A DNA stretch of 64,000 nucleotides from Actinomadura barringtoniae (GTDB taxonomy: Bacteria > Actinomycetota > Actinomycetes > Streptosporangiales > Streptosporangiaceae). Shown here one piece after another: positions 40,264-48,410 of this stretch. Location of the stretch: NCBI RefSeq assembly GCF_017573505.1, contig NZ_JAGEOJ010000001.1, positions 744,001 through 808,000 of the forward strand, read 5' to 3'. The notes beneath the pieces are model-generated. The model saw only the letters and a program-made list of their open reading frames with translations. It made no database searches and had not been told where the DNA came from. The position numbers were made by a program, and so were the translations under genes. Positions within the stretch are counted from its first letter, which is position 1. Each line of letters begins with the position of its first letter.

Positions 40264-41088
40264 TCACTCGCAGCCCTGCGGGCTGGTCAGGTTGTCGGGA
40301 CCGGGATAGACGGGACCGTTGGAGCAGTCACTGTCGACGTTCATCGTCACGCCGTTCCAGGTTTCGTTGTGGCCGCCCTGGTATTGCTTGTGACGCTGCC
40401 GTTGCGTCCAGTTACCGGCCGGGATGCACGACAGGTCCGAGGTGCTCTTCACGCCGTTCCAGCTCGCCCCGTGGATGAAGTCGGGAACGTTGGCGATGGT
40501 GGAATAGGAGTTCAGTCCCGAAGCGCAGCTGGAACCGTAGACTCCGGCACGTTGGGCGGGCGCCACGTGCAATTGGTACACCCAGCCGTCGATGAATGAT
40601 TTCGTCGCGTTCAGGCACCCGCCATTCGTGGTGTCGAACCCTTCCAGGTCGTAGATCATCGGCGCGTCGGTGGTGTCCCAGCCGAGCCCGGCCGCGACGT
40701 TGTAGACGGCCTTGGCCTCGGCGCGGCCCTGGTCGTAGGCGGTCGCGGTGCTGGTGCTGAACCTGCTCGGGAAGCCGGTGCACGGCGCCTGCGGGCCGAC
40801 CCACAGCGGCAGGAACTTGTAGCCCATCGTCCGCAGCTGGCCGACTTCGGCGCTGGACCAGCGCTTGCATCCGCTGCCATAGGACGAGCCGCCGAGATAC
40901 AGGCCCATGTTCCAGTACGGGGTGTTGCTCCAGAACGCCTGTGCCTTCGCGATGGACGCGGCGCACGCGTCCCAGCCCATATGAATACTGTTTCCATATG
41001 AGGCCCGGGCGGGTGGTGGAGAAACAAAGATCATTCCAGTGAGGGCGGCCGCGATCGCGGCCGTCCATGCCCTCAGGGAGCGGGGCAT
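40264..41088 (-). CDS. Secreted DUF1906 (glycoside hydrolase-like) protein
   Basis: 274 residues from ATG 41088, with GGAGG 7 nt upstream. A signal peptide ends at ARA-S near residue 30. The mature protein opens with GNSIHMGWDACAAS, followed by WNMGLYLGG, KFLPLWVGPQ, GLGWDTTDAPMIYDLEGFD and PDFIHGASWNG. This is the TIM-barrel-like pattern of DUF1906/Rv2525c-type proteins, which resemble glycoside hydrolases with an Asp/Glu pair on strand ends. It probably acts on cell-wall or environmental glycans. It is the first gene of a two-gene operon with the BNR lipoprotein. Confidence 0.82.
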   Translation of the reverse strand: MPRSLRAWTAAIAAALTGMIFVSPPPARASYGNSIHMGWDACAASIAKAQAFWSNTPYWNMGLYLGGSSYGSGCKRWSSAEVGQLRTMGYKFLPLWVGPQAPCTGFPSRFSTSTATAYDQGRAEAKAVYNVAAGLGWDTTDAPMIYDLEGFDTTNGGCLNATKSFIDGWVYQLHVAPAQRAGVYGSSCASGLNSYSTIANVPDFIHGASWNGVKSTSDLSCIPAGNWTQRQRHKQYQGGHNETWNGVTMNVDSDCSNGPVYPGPDNLTSPQGCE

Positions 41089-41238
41089 GCGGTCACCTCC
41101 AAGGTGGAAATCGCATGACGAAACAGGCTGATTGTGAATGCGTTCTGAAGGCATTTCCTGAAGGTGATCTGCCAGATTTCGCGCACGGCTTATGGCACCA
41201 ATCGCCCGTGCCTTCGGCGTCCGGCTAGAGTGGGCGAG

Positions 41239-41622
41239 GTGGCGGCAGAGTTGACGAGCGCGCGGGTGGACGTCTGGATCTGGGCGATCCGGCTGGCCAA
41301 GACGCGCTCGATCGCGTCCGAGGCCTGCAAGGGCGGTCACATCCGGGTGAACGGCGTCCGCGCCAAGCCCTCCCAGGCCGTCAAGATCGGCGACGAGGTC
41401 CGCGTCCGCCGCGAGGGCTACGAGCAGATCGTCATCGTGTCCAAGATCATCGTGAAGCGCGTCGGCGCCCCGGTCGCCGTCCAGTGCTACGAGGACAAGA
41501 GCCCGCCGCCCCCGCCCCGCGATGCCATCGCCCCCGCCGGCTTCCGCGACCGCGGTGCGGGCCGTCCCACCAAGCGCGAGCGCCGCACCATCGAGCGCCT
41601 CTTCGGCCGCACCAAACGCTGA
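41239..41622 (+). CDS. S4 domain RNA-binding protein (Hsp15-like)
   Basis: 127 residues from GTG 41239; GTG 41230 is also possible. The S4 fold spans residues 8-60: RVDVWIWAIRLAKTRSIASEACKGGHIRVNGVRAKPSQAVKIGDEVRVRR. A basic Pro-rich tail (GRPTKRERRTIERLFGRTKR) is usual for actinobacterial homologues. Hsp15 of E. coli binds 50S subunits carrying stalled nascent chains; a like role is plausible here. Single-gene unit. Confidence 0.9.
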   Translation: MAAELTSARVDVWIWAIRLAKTRSIASEACKGGHIRVNGVRAKPSQAVKIGDEVRVRREGYEQIVIVSKIIVKRVGAPVAVQCYEDKSPPPPPRDAIAPAGFRDRGAGRPTKRERRTIERLFGRTKR

Positions 41623-41647
41623 CGAGCGTTCACTAGACCCCGACCCC

Positions 41648-42325
41648 CTAGTGGATGGGCGCGGTCTTGTGCTCGACGATCAGCCGCATGGCCTCGTCGC
41701 GATCGTGGCGCGCGACCGCCTCGACCAGGGCGACGTGCAACTCCAGGCGGTGGCGCAGGTAGGGCAGGTGCGGTTCGTCGCCGTCGGGCTGAACGCTCAG
41801 CGTGTGCGCCTCGATCAGGTCGAGCAGGCTGGCGTACAGCGAACGCAGCAGGGCGTGCGGGCTGGCGGCGGCGATGCGGGCGTGCAGGCGCCAGTTCGCG
41901 CGGGTGAACGCGGTGGCGTCGCCCGCGTCCACGGCCCGTTCCATCTCGGCGAGGATCTCGCGCATCTCGGCGATGCCCGCCGGGGACACGTGCCACAGGG
42001 CGTCCTCGATGAGCAGCGGGTCGAGGGCATCGCGGATGCGGATCGCCTCGGCGACCGAGGTCTCCTCGGCGTCCAGCGCGAGCACGCTGTTGCCGAGGCG
42101 GGCCATCGGCGACTGCTCGGCGGCGAAGAGACCGCCGCCGGGCCCGGGGCGGACGGCGACCAGCCCGCGCGCCTGGAGCAGGCGCAGCGCCTCGTTGAAC
42201 GTGCTGACCGAGACCCCGCACAGGGCGCGCAGGTCGCTCTTGGTGCCCAGATGCGCGCCGGGCTCGGCCGCGCCGGCCAGCCCGGCGATGCGGTCCGCGG
42301 CCTGCTCCGCTCGTCCTGTCGCCAC
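41648..42325 (-). CDS. GntR/FadR-family regulator with FCD domain
   Basis: A 225-residue protein. The N-terminal winged helix reads KSDLRALCGVSVSTFNEALRLLQARGLVAVRPGPGGGLF, and the C-terminal FCD helical domain contains the Asp/His metal-ligand pattern (IRDALDPLLIED, RANWRLHARIAAAS, LRHRLELHVALVEAV). It is divergent from the fumarylacetoacetase-family gene, and repeated AATCATCATGC elements in the gap are probable binding sites. FCD regulators usually respond to a small acid from the controlled catabolic pathway. Confidence 0.92.
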   Translation of the reverse strand: MATGRAEQAADRIAGLAGAAEPGAHLGTKSDLRALCGVSVSTFNEALRLLQARGLVAVRPGPGGGLFAAEQSPMARLGNSVLALDAEETSVAEAIRIRDALDPLLIEDALWHVSPAGIAEMREILAEMERAVDAGDATAFTRANWRLHARIAAASPHALLRSLYASLLDLIEAHTLSVQPDGDEPHLPYLRHRLELHVALVEAVARHDRDEAMRLIVEHKTAPIH

Positions 42326-42337
42326 CCGGCCTCCCTA

Positions 42338-42414
42338 AATCATCATGCACATTAGCAGGTGGGCGGGTTGACTCCCCTCTTCATCAGGCGGCATGATCGA
42401 CCTAATCATCATGC
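42338..42414. promoter_or_regulatory. Repeated elements in the GntR/FAH divergent promoter
   Basis: AATCATCATGC occurs at 42338-42348 and again at 42404-42414, exactly 66 bp apart. GCATGAT at 42391-42397 forms an inverted pair with ATCATGC at 42408-42414. One element is close to each gene start, which suits a regulator that represses both directions. Confidence 0.6.
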
Positions 42415-42454
42415 TTGTTTATGGACCATGCTTGTTACGGACAGGGAGCCCGCC

Positions 42455-43318
42455 ATGCGGATCGCCAACCTCGCCGGTCGCCTCGTCCTCGTGAGCGAGG
42501 GCCGGGCCGTGGACGTCGAACGGGTCAGCGGCGGCAGGTTCGGAGCGGACCCGCAGGCCGTCTACGCCGACTGGGAGGCGTTCCGCGAGTGGGCCGCCGA
42601 GGCCGCCGCAGGCGCCGGGGGCGGACTGCCCGAGGGCGAGGCGTTCTCCCCCGCCGACCTCGGCGCGCCCGCGCCCGCGCCGCGCCAGGTACTCGCGATC
42701 GGGCTGAACTACCGCGAGCACGCGGCCGAGTCGGGCTTCGACGTGCCCGACGGCCTGCCGCCGGTGTTCACCAAGTTCGCCACCGCGATCACCGGGCCGG
42801 TCACCGACGTCGTGCTGCCGCCGGACGGCCACACCGACTGGGAGGTCGAGCTCGTCGCGGTGATCGGCAAGCAGGCGCGCAACGTCGCCGAGGCCGACGC
42901 CTGGGACCACGTCGCCGGGCTGACGGTCGGGCAGGACATCTCCGAGCGAGTCTCGCAGCTGGCCGGTCCGGCGCCGCAGTTCAGCCTCGGCAAGTCGTTC
43001 CCCGGCTTCGCCCCGACCGGACCGTGGCTGGTCACGCCCGACGAGTTCGCCAACCCGGGAGACCTGGAGCTGGGCTCGGCGATCAACGGCGAGGAGGTCC
43101 AGAAGGGCCGCACCCGCGACCTGATCTTCTCGGTGCCCAAGCTGGTCGAGCGCCTGTCGGCCGTGCTCCCGCTGCTGCCCGGCGACCTGATCTTCACCGG
43201 CACCCCGGCGGGCGTCGGGCTCGGCCGCAACCCGCAGCGCTGGCTCGCCGAGGGTGACGAGCTGGTCAGCTACGTCGAGGGCATCGGCGAGCTGCGCCAG
43301 CGCTTCGTCACCGCCTAG
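42455..43318 (+). CDS. Fumarylacetoacetate hydrolase family protein
   Basis: 287 residues from ATG 42455, with GGGAG about 6 nt upstream; an ATG at 42428 is possible. The FAH core reads VLAIGLNYREHAAESGFDVPDGLPPVFTKFATAITGP, DWEVELVAVIGKQARNV and LIFTGTPAGVGLGRNP. These hold the acidic Mg2+ or Ca2+ ligands of FAH, 2-oxo-hydrolase and decarboxylase/isomerase enzymes. They cleave C-C bonds or decarboxylate in aromatic-acid breakdown. It is divergent from the GntR regulator and convergent with the class II aldolase. Confidence 0.9.
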   Translation: MRIANLAGRLVLVSEGRAVDVERVSGGRFGADPQAVYADWEAFREWAAEAAAGAGGGLPEGEAFSPADLGAPAPAPRQVLAIGLNYREHAAESGFDVPDGLPPVFTKFATAITGPVTDVVLPPDGHTDWEVELVAVIGKQARNVAEADAWDHVAGLTVGQDISERVSQLAGPAPQFSLGKSFPGFAPTGPWLVTPDEFANPGDLELGSAINGEEVQKGRTRDLIFSVPKLVERLSAVLPLLPGDLIFTGTPAGVGLGRNPQRWLAEGDELVSYVEGIGELRQRFVTA

Positions 43319-43334
43319 CCCTTCGCCTCAGCCC

Positions 43335-43377
43335 GTCCCGTCCCGTCCCGTCTCGTCCCGTCCCGTCCCGTCCCGTC
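43335..43377. repeat. GTCCC pentanucleotide microsatellite between convergent genes
   Basis: Eight 5-bp GTCCC units (one variant GTCTC) plus GTC fill the gap between the FAH stop (43318) and the aldolase stop (43376-43378); the final GTC supplies part of the aldolase TGA. Copy number may vary by slippage. Confidence 0.85.
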
Positions 43378-44083
43378 AGACCTTCCTCTCGGCCTGGGCC
43401 TTGCGGTCGAGGTAGGTCCAGCCGGCGTCGATCTGGCTGTCCGCCCAGCACTCCGCGCGCTTGGCGGCGGCCTCGTCGGCGCCCGAGTACACCTGGATCG
43501 GCCCGGCCGCCATCGCCGCGAGCTGGGTCTGGCAGGCGCGGTCCAGCAGCACGGCGTGCATCACCGCGGCCTGAACGCTGGTCCCGGCCGCCACCAGCCC
43601 GTGCTTGGGCATCAGCGCGGCGGGCGCGCCGCCGAGCGTCTCGGCGAGCGCCCGCCCGAGCTCGGGCGTGGTGATCAGCCCGCCGGTCAGGGTGAAGCGC
43701 GGCGCGTCCTCGCCCTCGAAGATCGTCGCGTCGTGCGAGATCGGGAGCAGGGGCGTGCCGAGCGCCGCGAACGCGACCGCCGAACGGCCGTGCGTGTGGA
43801 CCGTGGCGTTCAAGTCGGGCCGGGCGCGCAGGATCTCCAGGTGGATGTGGCATTCCTTGTGGGGCTTGCCCGCGCCCTCCAGCACCTCTGCGTCGAACGA
43901 CACCAGCTGCGTACGGCCCTCGTCGATCTCCTCGAAGCCCCAGCCGGGCGCCTTGATCCAGATGCCGCGCCCGTCGGGGTCCCGTACGGCCGCGTGGCCC
44001 CACACCATGTCGCTCTGCCCGGCCGCGGCCAGGCTGTTGTTCGCCCGGATCGCCAGGTCCCGGGCATCGGCGGCGGCCGTCAA
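43376..44083 (-). CDS. Class II aldolase/adducin family protein
   Basis: A 235-residue protein. It has AANNSLAAAGQSDMVWGHAAVRDPDG near the start, HIHLEILRARPDLNATVHTHGRSAVAFA (zinc ligands of the HTH type at about 93-96) and MPKHGLVAAG later, all typical of fuculose-phosphate-aldolase-like enzymes. It may catalyse retro-aldol cleavage or decarboxylation of a pathway acid. The start overlaps the bicupin stop (ATGA 44080-44083), and it converges on the FAH gene. Confidence 0.9.
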   Translation of the reverse strand: MTAAADARDLAIRANNSLAAAGQSDMVWGHAAVRDPDGRGIWIKAPGWGFEEIDEGRTQLVSFDAEVLEGAGKPHKECHIHLEILRARPDLNATVHTHGRSAVAFAALGTPLLPISHDATIFEGEDAPRFTLTGGLITTPELGRALAETLGGAPAALMPKHGLVAAGTSVQAAVMHAVLLDRACQTQLAAMAAGPIQVYSGADEAAAKRAECWADSQIDAGWTYLDRKAQAERKV

Positions 44084-45123
44084 CGCAGCGCCTCGATCGC
44101 GTCGGCGGCCAGCCGTTCACCCGTACGGGCGACGTCGCCGACCCGGCGCACGCCGCGCGCGGTCACGACGGCGATGTGCTCGCTCGGCCCGCCGTGGATG
44201 CTGGTGAACGCGACGCCGACCGGGATGTGCACGAAGTCGCCCGGCGCGAGCTCCACCGTGCCGCGCTGCGTGACGAGCGTGCGGTGCCCGGCGACCTGGT
44301 ACTGGATCTCGTCGGCGTTCCGGATCCGCCGGTAGACGCGGCCGTCGCCGGAGGCGTGCAGCGCGCGCCCGATGTGCACGTGCGAGGAGGTGTAGAGCCA
44401 GGTCATGCCCGGAACGTCGGCCGGCCGCAGCACCTGGATCCGTTCGGGCTCGTCCTTGGCGTGCTCCAGCAGGGTGAGCTCGTCGGTCGGCGCCATCACC
44501 ACGTCGTGGCCCGGCCCGGCGAGGCACTCGGTGATCAGCTCGTTCGTGATGACCGGCTCCCAGCCCTCGAACGGCGGGATCAGCACCTCCGACGTCCGCG
44601 CGGACGGCACCAGCTCGTCGACCGGCGCCGGAACGTAGAACAGCAGGTGAACGTCCTCGCGCCCGAAGTTGTCGTGCGCGACGCCGACCGGGATGCGGGA
44701 GAAGTCGCCGGGGCCGAGCTCGACCGTGCCGAGGTCGGTCATCAGCGTCCGCCGCCCGGCGATCTGGAACGAGATCTCGGCCGCGTCGACGTTGCGGTGG
44801 TAGAACGACTGGCGCCCGTGCATCGTCCGCCATTCCAGGCGCAGATGATCGCTCCCGTAGATGGCGGTCGCCGGATGCTCGCCCTCGTCGTCTCCGCCGT
44901 CTCCGTCGTCTCCGTCGTCTCCGTCGTCTTCGATCGGCTTGGGCGGAGGCCGTTCCAGCTGCTCGACGTCGCAGTGCACCACCTCGATCGGCGGATGGTC
45001 GCGGCACAGTTTCGCCGAACCCGGCGGGACGGGATCGGCGAGCAAAAGATCCTCTTGACGGTCGATCAGCCTCGGTTCGCCGTCAAAAGGGAAGGTCTCG
45101 AAGCGTTCCTGAACGGTGCTCAT
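44080..45123 (-). CDS. Bicupin protein, possible ring-cleavage dioxygenase
   Basis: 347 residues from ATG 45123, with GAGGAG 11 nt upstream. Two homologous cupin units are evident: RNVDAAEISFQIAGRRTL ... ELGPGDFSRIPVGVAHDN, and RIRNADEIQYQVAGHRTL ... ELAPGDFVHIPVGVAFTS. An acidic linker DDGDDGDDGDGGDD (about residue 66) comes from a DNA microrepeat. The internal duplication recalls gentisate or homogentisate-type bicupin dioxygenases, but His ligands are sparse, so activity is uncertain. Coupling to the class II aldolase, beside FAH and GntR genes, supports a catabolic role. Confidence 0.7.
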   Translation of the reverse strand: MSTVQERFETFPFDGEPRLIDRQEDLLLADPVPPGSAKLCRDHPPIEVVHCDVEQLERPPPKPIEDDGDDGDDGDGGDDEGEHPATAIYGSDHLRLEWRTMHGRQSFYHRNVDAAEISFQIAGRRTLMTDLGTVELGPGDFSRIPVGVAHDNFGREDVHLLFYVPAPVDELVPSARTSEVLIPPFEGWEPVITNELITECLAGPGHDVVMAPTDELTLLEHAKDEPERIQVLRPADVPGMTWLYTSSHVHIGRALHASGDGRVYRRIRNADEIQYQVAGHRTLVTQRGTVELAPGDFVHIPVGVAFTSIHGGPSEHIAVVTARGVRRVGDVARTGERLAADAIEALR

Positions 45124-45206
45124 GGCGGGGGTGCTCCTCTCAGGAGAAATCCGAGCTTGCCAGGGTCGGGGCGGGCACGCCGACCTGCGGCCGGAACCGG
45201 CCCCGA

Positions 45207-46820
45207 GTGGATGTACCCGGAACACTGTCGATCGTGGATCAACTCGTGCTGGTGTTCCTGGTGCTGTTCGCCACGATCATGGCCGAACCGCTGAGCCGTC
45301 GCATCGGGCTGTCGTCGGCGGTGCTCATGACGGTGTTCGGCATCGTGCTCGCGCTGATCCCCCGGGTGCCCGAGATCCACATCGAGCCCGAGCTGATCCT
45401 GCCGCTCGTTCTGCCGCCGCTGCTGTACGCGTCGGCGCGGCGCACGTCGTGGCGGCAGTTCGCGGAGAACTGGGCGCCGATCCTGATGCGGGCCGTCGTG
45501 CTGGTCATCCTCACCGCGGCGGCCGTCGCGGCGGTGTTCCACGCCTGGTACCCGGGGCTGCCGCTCGCCGCCGCCGTCGCGCTCGGCGCACTGGTCGCGC
45601 CGCCCGACCCGATCGCCGCGACCGCGATGGCGTCCAAGCTCGGGCTGCCGCGCCGCCTGGTGTCGGTGCTGGAGGGCGAGGGCCTGTTCAACGACGTGAC
45701 CGCAGTGGTCCTTTACGGCCTGGCCGTGAAGGCCGTGGTCACCGGCAAGTTCTCCACGCTCGGCGCGCTCGGGGAGTTCGTGCTGTCGGCCGTGGTCGCG
45801 GTCATCGTCGGCCTCGCGCTCGGCTGGATCGGCAGCCGCCTCATGAACCGCCTGGACGAGGCCGCATGGAAGGTCGCGCTGAGCCTGCTCCTCCCGTTCG
45901 CCGCGTACGGGATCGCCGAGGCCTGGGAGGGCTCGGCGGTCCTGGCCGTCCTGGTGTGCGCGCTCTACCTGACCGACGCCGTCGCCGACTCCGGCGACAG
46001 TGCCTACCGGATCGTCGGCGACTCGTTCTGGGAGATCACCGAGATGCTGGTCAGCGGCTTCGCGTTCGGGCTGATCGGGCTGGAGCTCAGCGCGGTGCTT
46101 GACGTCGTCGGCCACGACTGGACGCGGCTGATCGGCGGCGCGGCCGCCGTCGTCGGCGTCGTGGTCGGGCTCCGCCTCGTCTGGCTGCTCGGCACGTGGG
46201 CGCTCCTCGGGCCGTGGCGGAACGACCGGGACGCCGACGAGCCGTACACCTGGAAGGAAACGATCGTGACCTGGTGGGCGGGCATGCGCGGGGTGGCCAC
46301 CGTCGCCCTGGCGCTCGCGGTCCCGCTCACCACCGACAGCAACGCCGCGTTCCCCGGCCGCGCCGAGATCCTCTTCACCGCGTTCACCGTCGTGCTCTTC
46401 ACCCTGCTGCTGCAGGGCCCGACGCTCCCCCTCGTCGTACGGCTGACGGGCGTGCACGCCGACACCGAGGCCGAGCGCAAGCTGGAGCGCCAACTCTGGG
46501 GCCGCGTCCTGCAAGCGGAGCTGTCCCGCCTGAAGCAGATCGCCGAGACCCAGGACCTGCCCGACGACCTGTACGAGCGCATGCGCGACCGCTTCATGCA
46601 CCGCCTGGCCCGCGCCGACCCCGAGGCCGCCGACGAGGACGCCAAGGCCAACGCCCAGAAGGAGCTCCAACTGGTCGGCCGCATGCGGGACATCTCCAGC
46701 GAGGTCCTGGCCGCCGGCCGCGACGAGGCCATGGCCGCCCGCCGCGAGCCCGGCATGCCCCCCGACCTGGTAGACCGCGTCATGCGCCGCCTGGACCTAC
46801 GAGCAGGCCCCATCCGCTGA
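45207..46820 (+). CDS. Na+/H+ antiporter, CPA1 family
   Basis: Up to 537 residues; GTG 45234 (VDQLVLVFLVLF) may be the true start. It has about 12 membrane helices, with the ion-site region APPDPIAATAMASKLGLPRRLVSVLEGEGLFNDVTAVVLYG and a later TWWAGMRGVATVALALAVPL, then a 110-residue charged cytosolic tail. It is homologous to the antiporter at 21660 but diverged. It should exchange Na+ or K+ for H+. The sequence around its stop codon is repeated four times downstream. Confidence 0.92.
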   Translation: MDVPGTLSIVDQLVLVFLVLFATIMAEPLSRRIGLSSAVLMTVFGIVLALIPRVPEIHIEPELILPLVLPPLLYASARRTSWRQFAENWAPILMRAVVLVILTAAAVAAVFHAWYPGLPLAAAVALGALVAPPDPIAATAMASKLGLPRRLVSVLEGEGLFNDVTAVVLYGLAVKAVVTGKFSTLGALGEFVLSAVVAVIVGLALGWIGSRLMNRLDEAAWKVALSLLLPFAAYGIAEAWEGSAVLAVLVCALYLTDAVADSGDSAYRIVGDSFWEITEMLVSGFAFGLIGLELSAVLDVVGHDWTRLIGGAAAVVGVVVGLRLVWLLGTWALLGPWRNDRDADEPYTWKETIVTWWAGMRGVATVALALAVPLTTDSNAAFPGRAEILFTAFTVVLFTLLLQGPTLPLVVRLTGVHADTEAERKLERQLWGRVLQAELSRLKQIAETQDLPDDLYERMRDRFMHRLARADPEAADEDAKANAQKELQLVGRMRDISSEVLAAGRDEAMAARREPGMPPDLVDRVMRRLDLRAGPIR

Positions 46821-46913
46821 GCCGGCCGCTCGGGGCGCACCTGAACCGGCCACTCGGGGTGGTCCTGAGTCGGCCGCTCGGGGTGCCCTTGAGCCGGCCG
46901 CTCGGAACGCCCG
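46818..46913 (+). repeat. 24-bp tandem repeat starting at the antiporter stop codon
   Basis: Four 24-bp copies (46818, 46842, 46866, 46890) each begin with TGA followed by rCCGGCCrCTCGG or a close variant. Because 24 is a multiple of three, the four stops are in the same frame. The rest of the gap up to 46991 has no gene. Confidence 0.9.
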
Positions 46914-46991
46914 GGTCGGTCGGTCCTAGGACGATCTACCCGGGGTTCCTGGTCCCCGCGCCCGACGCGCTGCCGGGGTCTGATCGCGAGC

Positions 46992-48410
46992 ATGATGACC
47001 ATGACCACGACACAAGAACGCGGACCGGACCAGGCCGCGAGATCGTCAGCGGGTTCGACCCCCGCGTGGGCCGCTCTCGTCGCGGCGAGCGTCGGCCAGT
47101 TCCTGGTCGTGCTGGACATCTCCGTCGTCAACGTCGCGCTGCCCGGCATCCGGAGCGGGCTGGACCTCGGCGCGACCGGCCTGCAGTGGGTGGTCAACGC
47201 CTACTCGCTCACGTTCGCGGGCTTCCTGCTGCTGGGCGGCCGCGCCGCCGACCTGTTCGGCCGCAAGCTGATCTTCCTCATCGGCCTCGGCATCTTCACC
47301 CTCGCCAGCCTGGCGGGCGGACTGGCCCCCGACGGCGGCATGCTGATCGCCGCCCGTGCCGCACAGGGCCTGGGCGCCGCGATCATCGCTCCCGTCACGC
47401 TCTCCATGATCACCGCCACGTTCCCCGCGGGTCCGGCCCGTACCAAGGCGATCGCGCTCTGGACCGCGGTCGGCACGGCGGGCGGCGCGACGGGCGGCCT
47501 GGTCGGCGGCGTGCTGACCGACTACCTGAGCTGGCGCTGGGTGCTGCTGATCAACGTGCCGGTCGGCGCCATCGTGGCCGTCGTCGCGCTCCTGTGGCTG
47601 CGGAACGAGCGCGAAGCGGGCGTTCGGCCCCGCCTGGACCTGCCCGGCGCCGTGCTCGTCACCGCCGGTGTCGCGCTGCTCGACTTCGGGATCGGCCGTA
47701 CGGAAAGCCACGGCTGGGGCTCGGCCCAATCACTGCTCCCCCTCGTGGGCGGCCTGGTCGCCCTGGCCGCGTTCGTCCTGGTGGAGTCCCGTACAGCAGA
47801 GCCACTGGTCCCCCTGCGCCTGTTCCGCCTGCGCAGCGTCGCGGTCGGCAACCTCACGACGCTGGTCAGCATGATGGCGGGCTTCGCGCTCTGGTACTTC
47901 CTGTCGCTCTACATGCAGAACGTGCTGCACTACAGCGCCGTCCGCACCGGCCTGTCGTTCCTCCCGCACACCGCCGGGATCATCATCGGCTCCAAGCTCG
48001 CGCCCGGCCTCATGGCCCGCATCGACGCCCGGATCCTCGCCGCGACCGGCGGCCTGATGACCGCCGCCGGCTTCTTCTGGCAGAGCGCCGTCCTGAATGA
48101 GAACGGCACGTTCCTCGGCTCCATCCTCGGCCCCGGCTTCGTCATGGCCCTCGGCTTCGGCCTCCTCATGACCCCGCTGGTGGAGGCCTCGACCACGGGC
48201 GCCTCATCGTCCGAGGCCGGCGCGGTGGCGGGGATCGTCAACACCTCCCGCACCATCGGCGGTGCGATCGGCCTCACGATCCTCGCCTCCGCCGCCGCCA
48301 GGTCCTCGAACCTCGCCGACGGCTACGCCACCGCGTTCCTGGTCGCCGCGGTGATCACCGCCGTGGGAACGGCCCTGGTGGCCCTGCTCCCCCGGCCGCA
48401 GCGCTCATAG
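46992..48410 (+). CDS. MFS multidrug exporter, DHA2/EmrB-QacA type (14 TMS)
   Basis: A 472-residue protein with about 14 membrane helices. Motif D1 LDISVVNVALPGIRSGLDL, motif A GGRAADLFGRKLIFL and motif C-like GTAGGATGGLVGGVLTDYLSWRWVLLINVPVG define the DHA2 family. It should export drugs or metabolites using the proton gradient. It overlaps the 3' end of the convergent flavoprotein by 6 bp. No regulator is divergent from it. Confidence 0.93.
   Translation: MMTMTTTQERGPDQAARSSAGSTPAWAALVAASVGQFLVVLDISVVNVALPGIRSGLDLGATGLQWVVNAYSLTFAGFLLLGGRAADLFGRKLIFLIGLGIFTLASLAGGLAPDGGMLIAARAAQGLGAAIIAPVTLSMITATFPAGPARTKAIALWTAVGTAGGATGGLVGGVLTDYLSWRWVLLINVPVGAIVAVVALLWLRNEREAGVRPRLDLPGAVLVTAGVALLDFGIGRTESHGWGSAQSLLPLVGGLVALAAFVLVESRTAEPLVPLRLFRLRSVAVGNLTTLVSMMAGFALWYFLSLYMQNVLHYSAVRTGLSFLPHTAGIIIGSKLAPGLMARIDARILAATGGLMTAAGFFWQSAVLNENGTFLGSILGPGFVMALGFGLLMTPLVEASTTGASSSEAGAVAGIVNTSRTIGGAIGLTILASAAARSSNLADGYATAFLVAAVITAVGTALVALLPRPQRS

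Noticed and set aside
41100..41130. Third SARP operator upstream of the DUF1906 gene (GTTTCGTCATGCGATTTCC)
   Set aside because: It resembles the two real sites by eye, but the heptamers are not in an 11-bp period and it lies against the ribosome-binding site with no -10 8 bp downstream.
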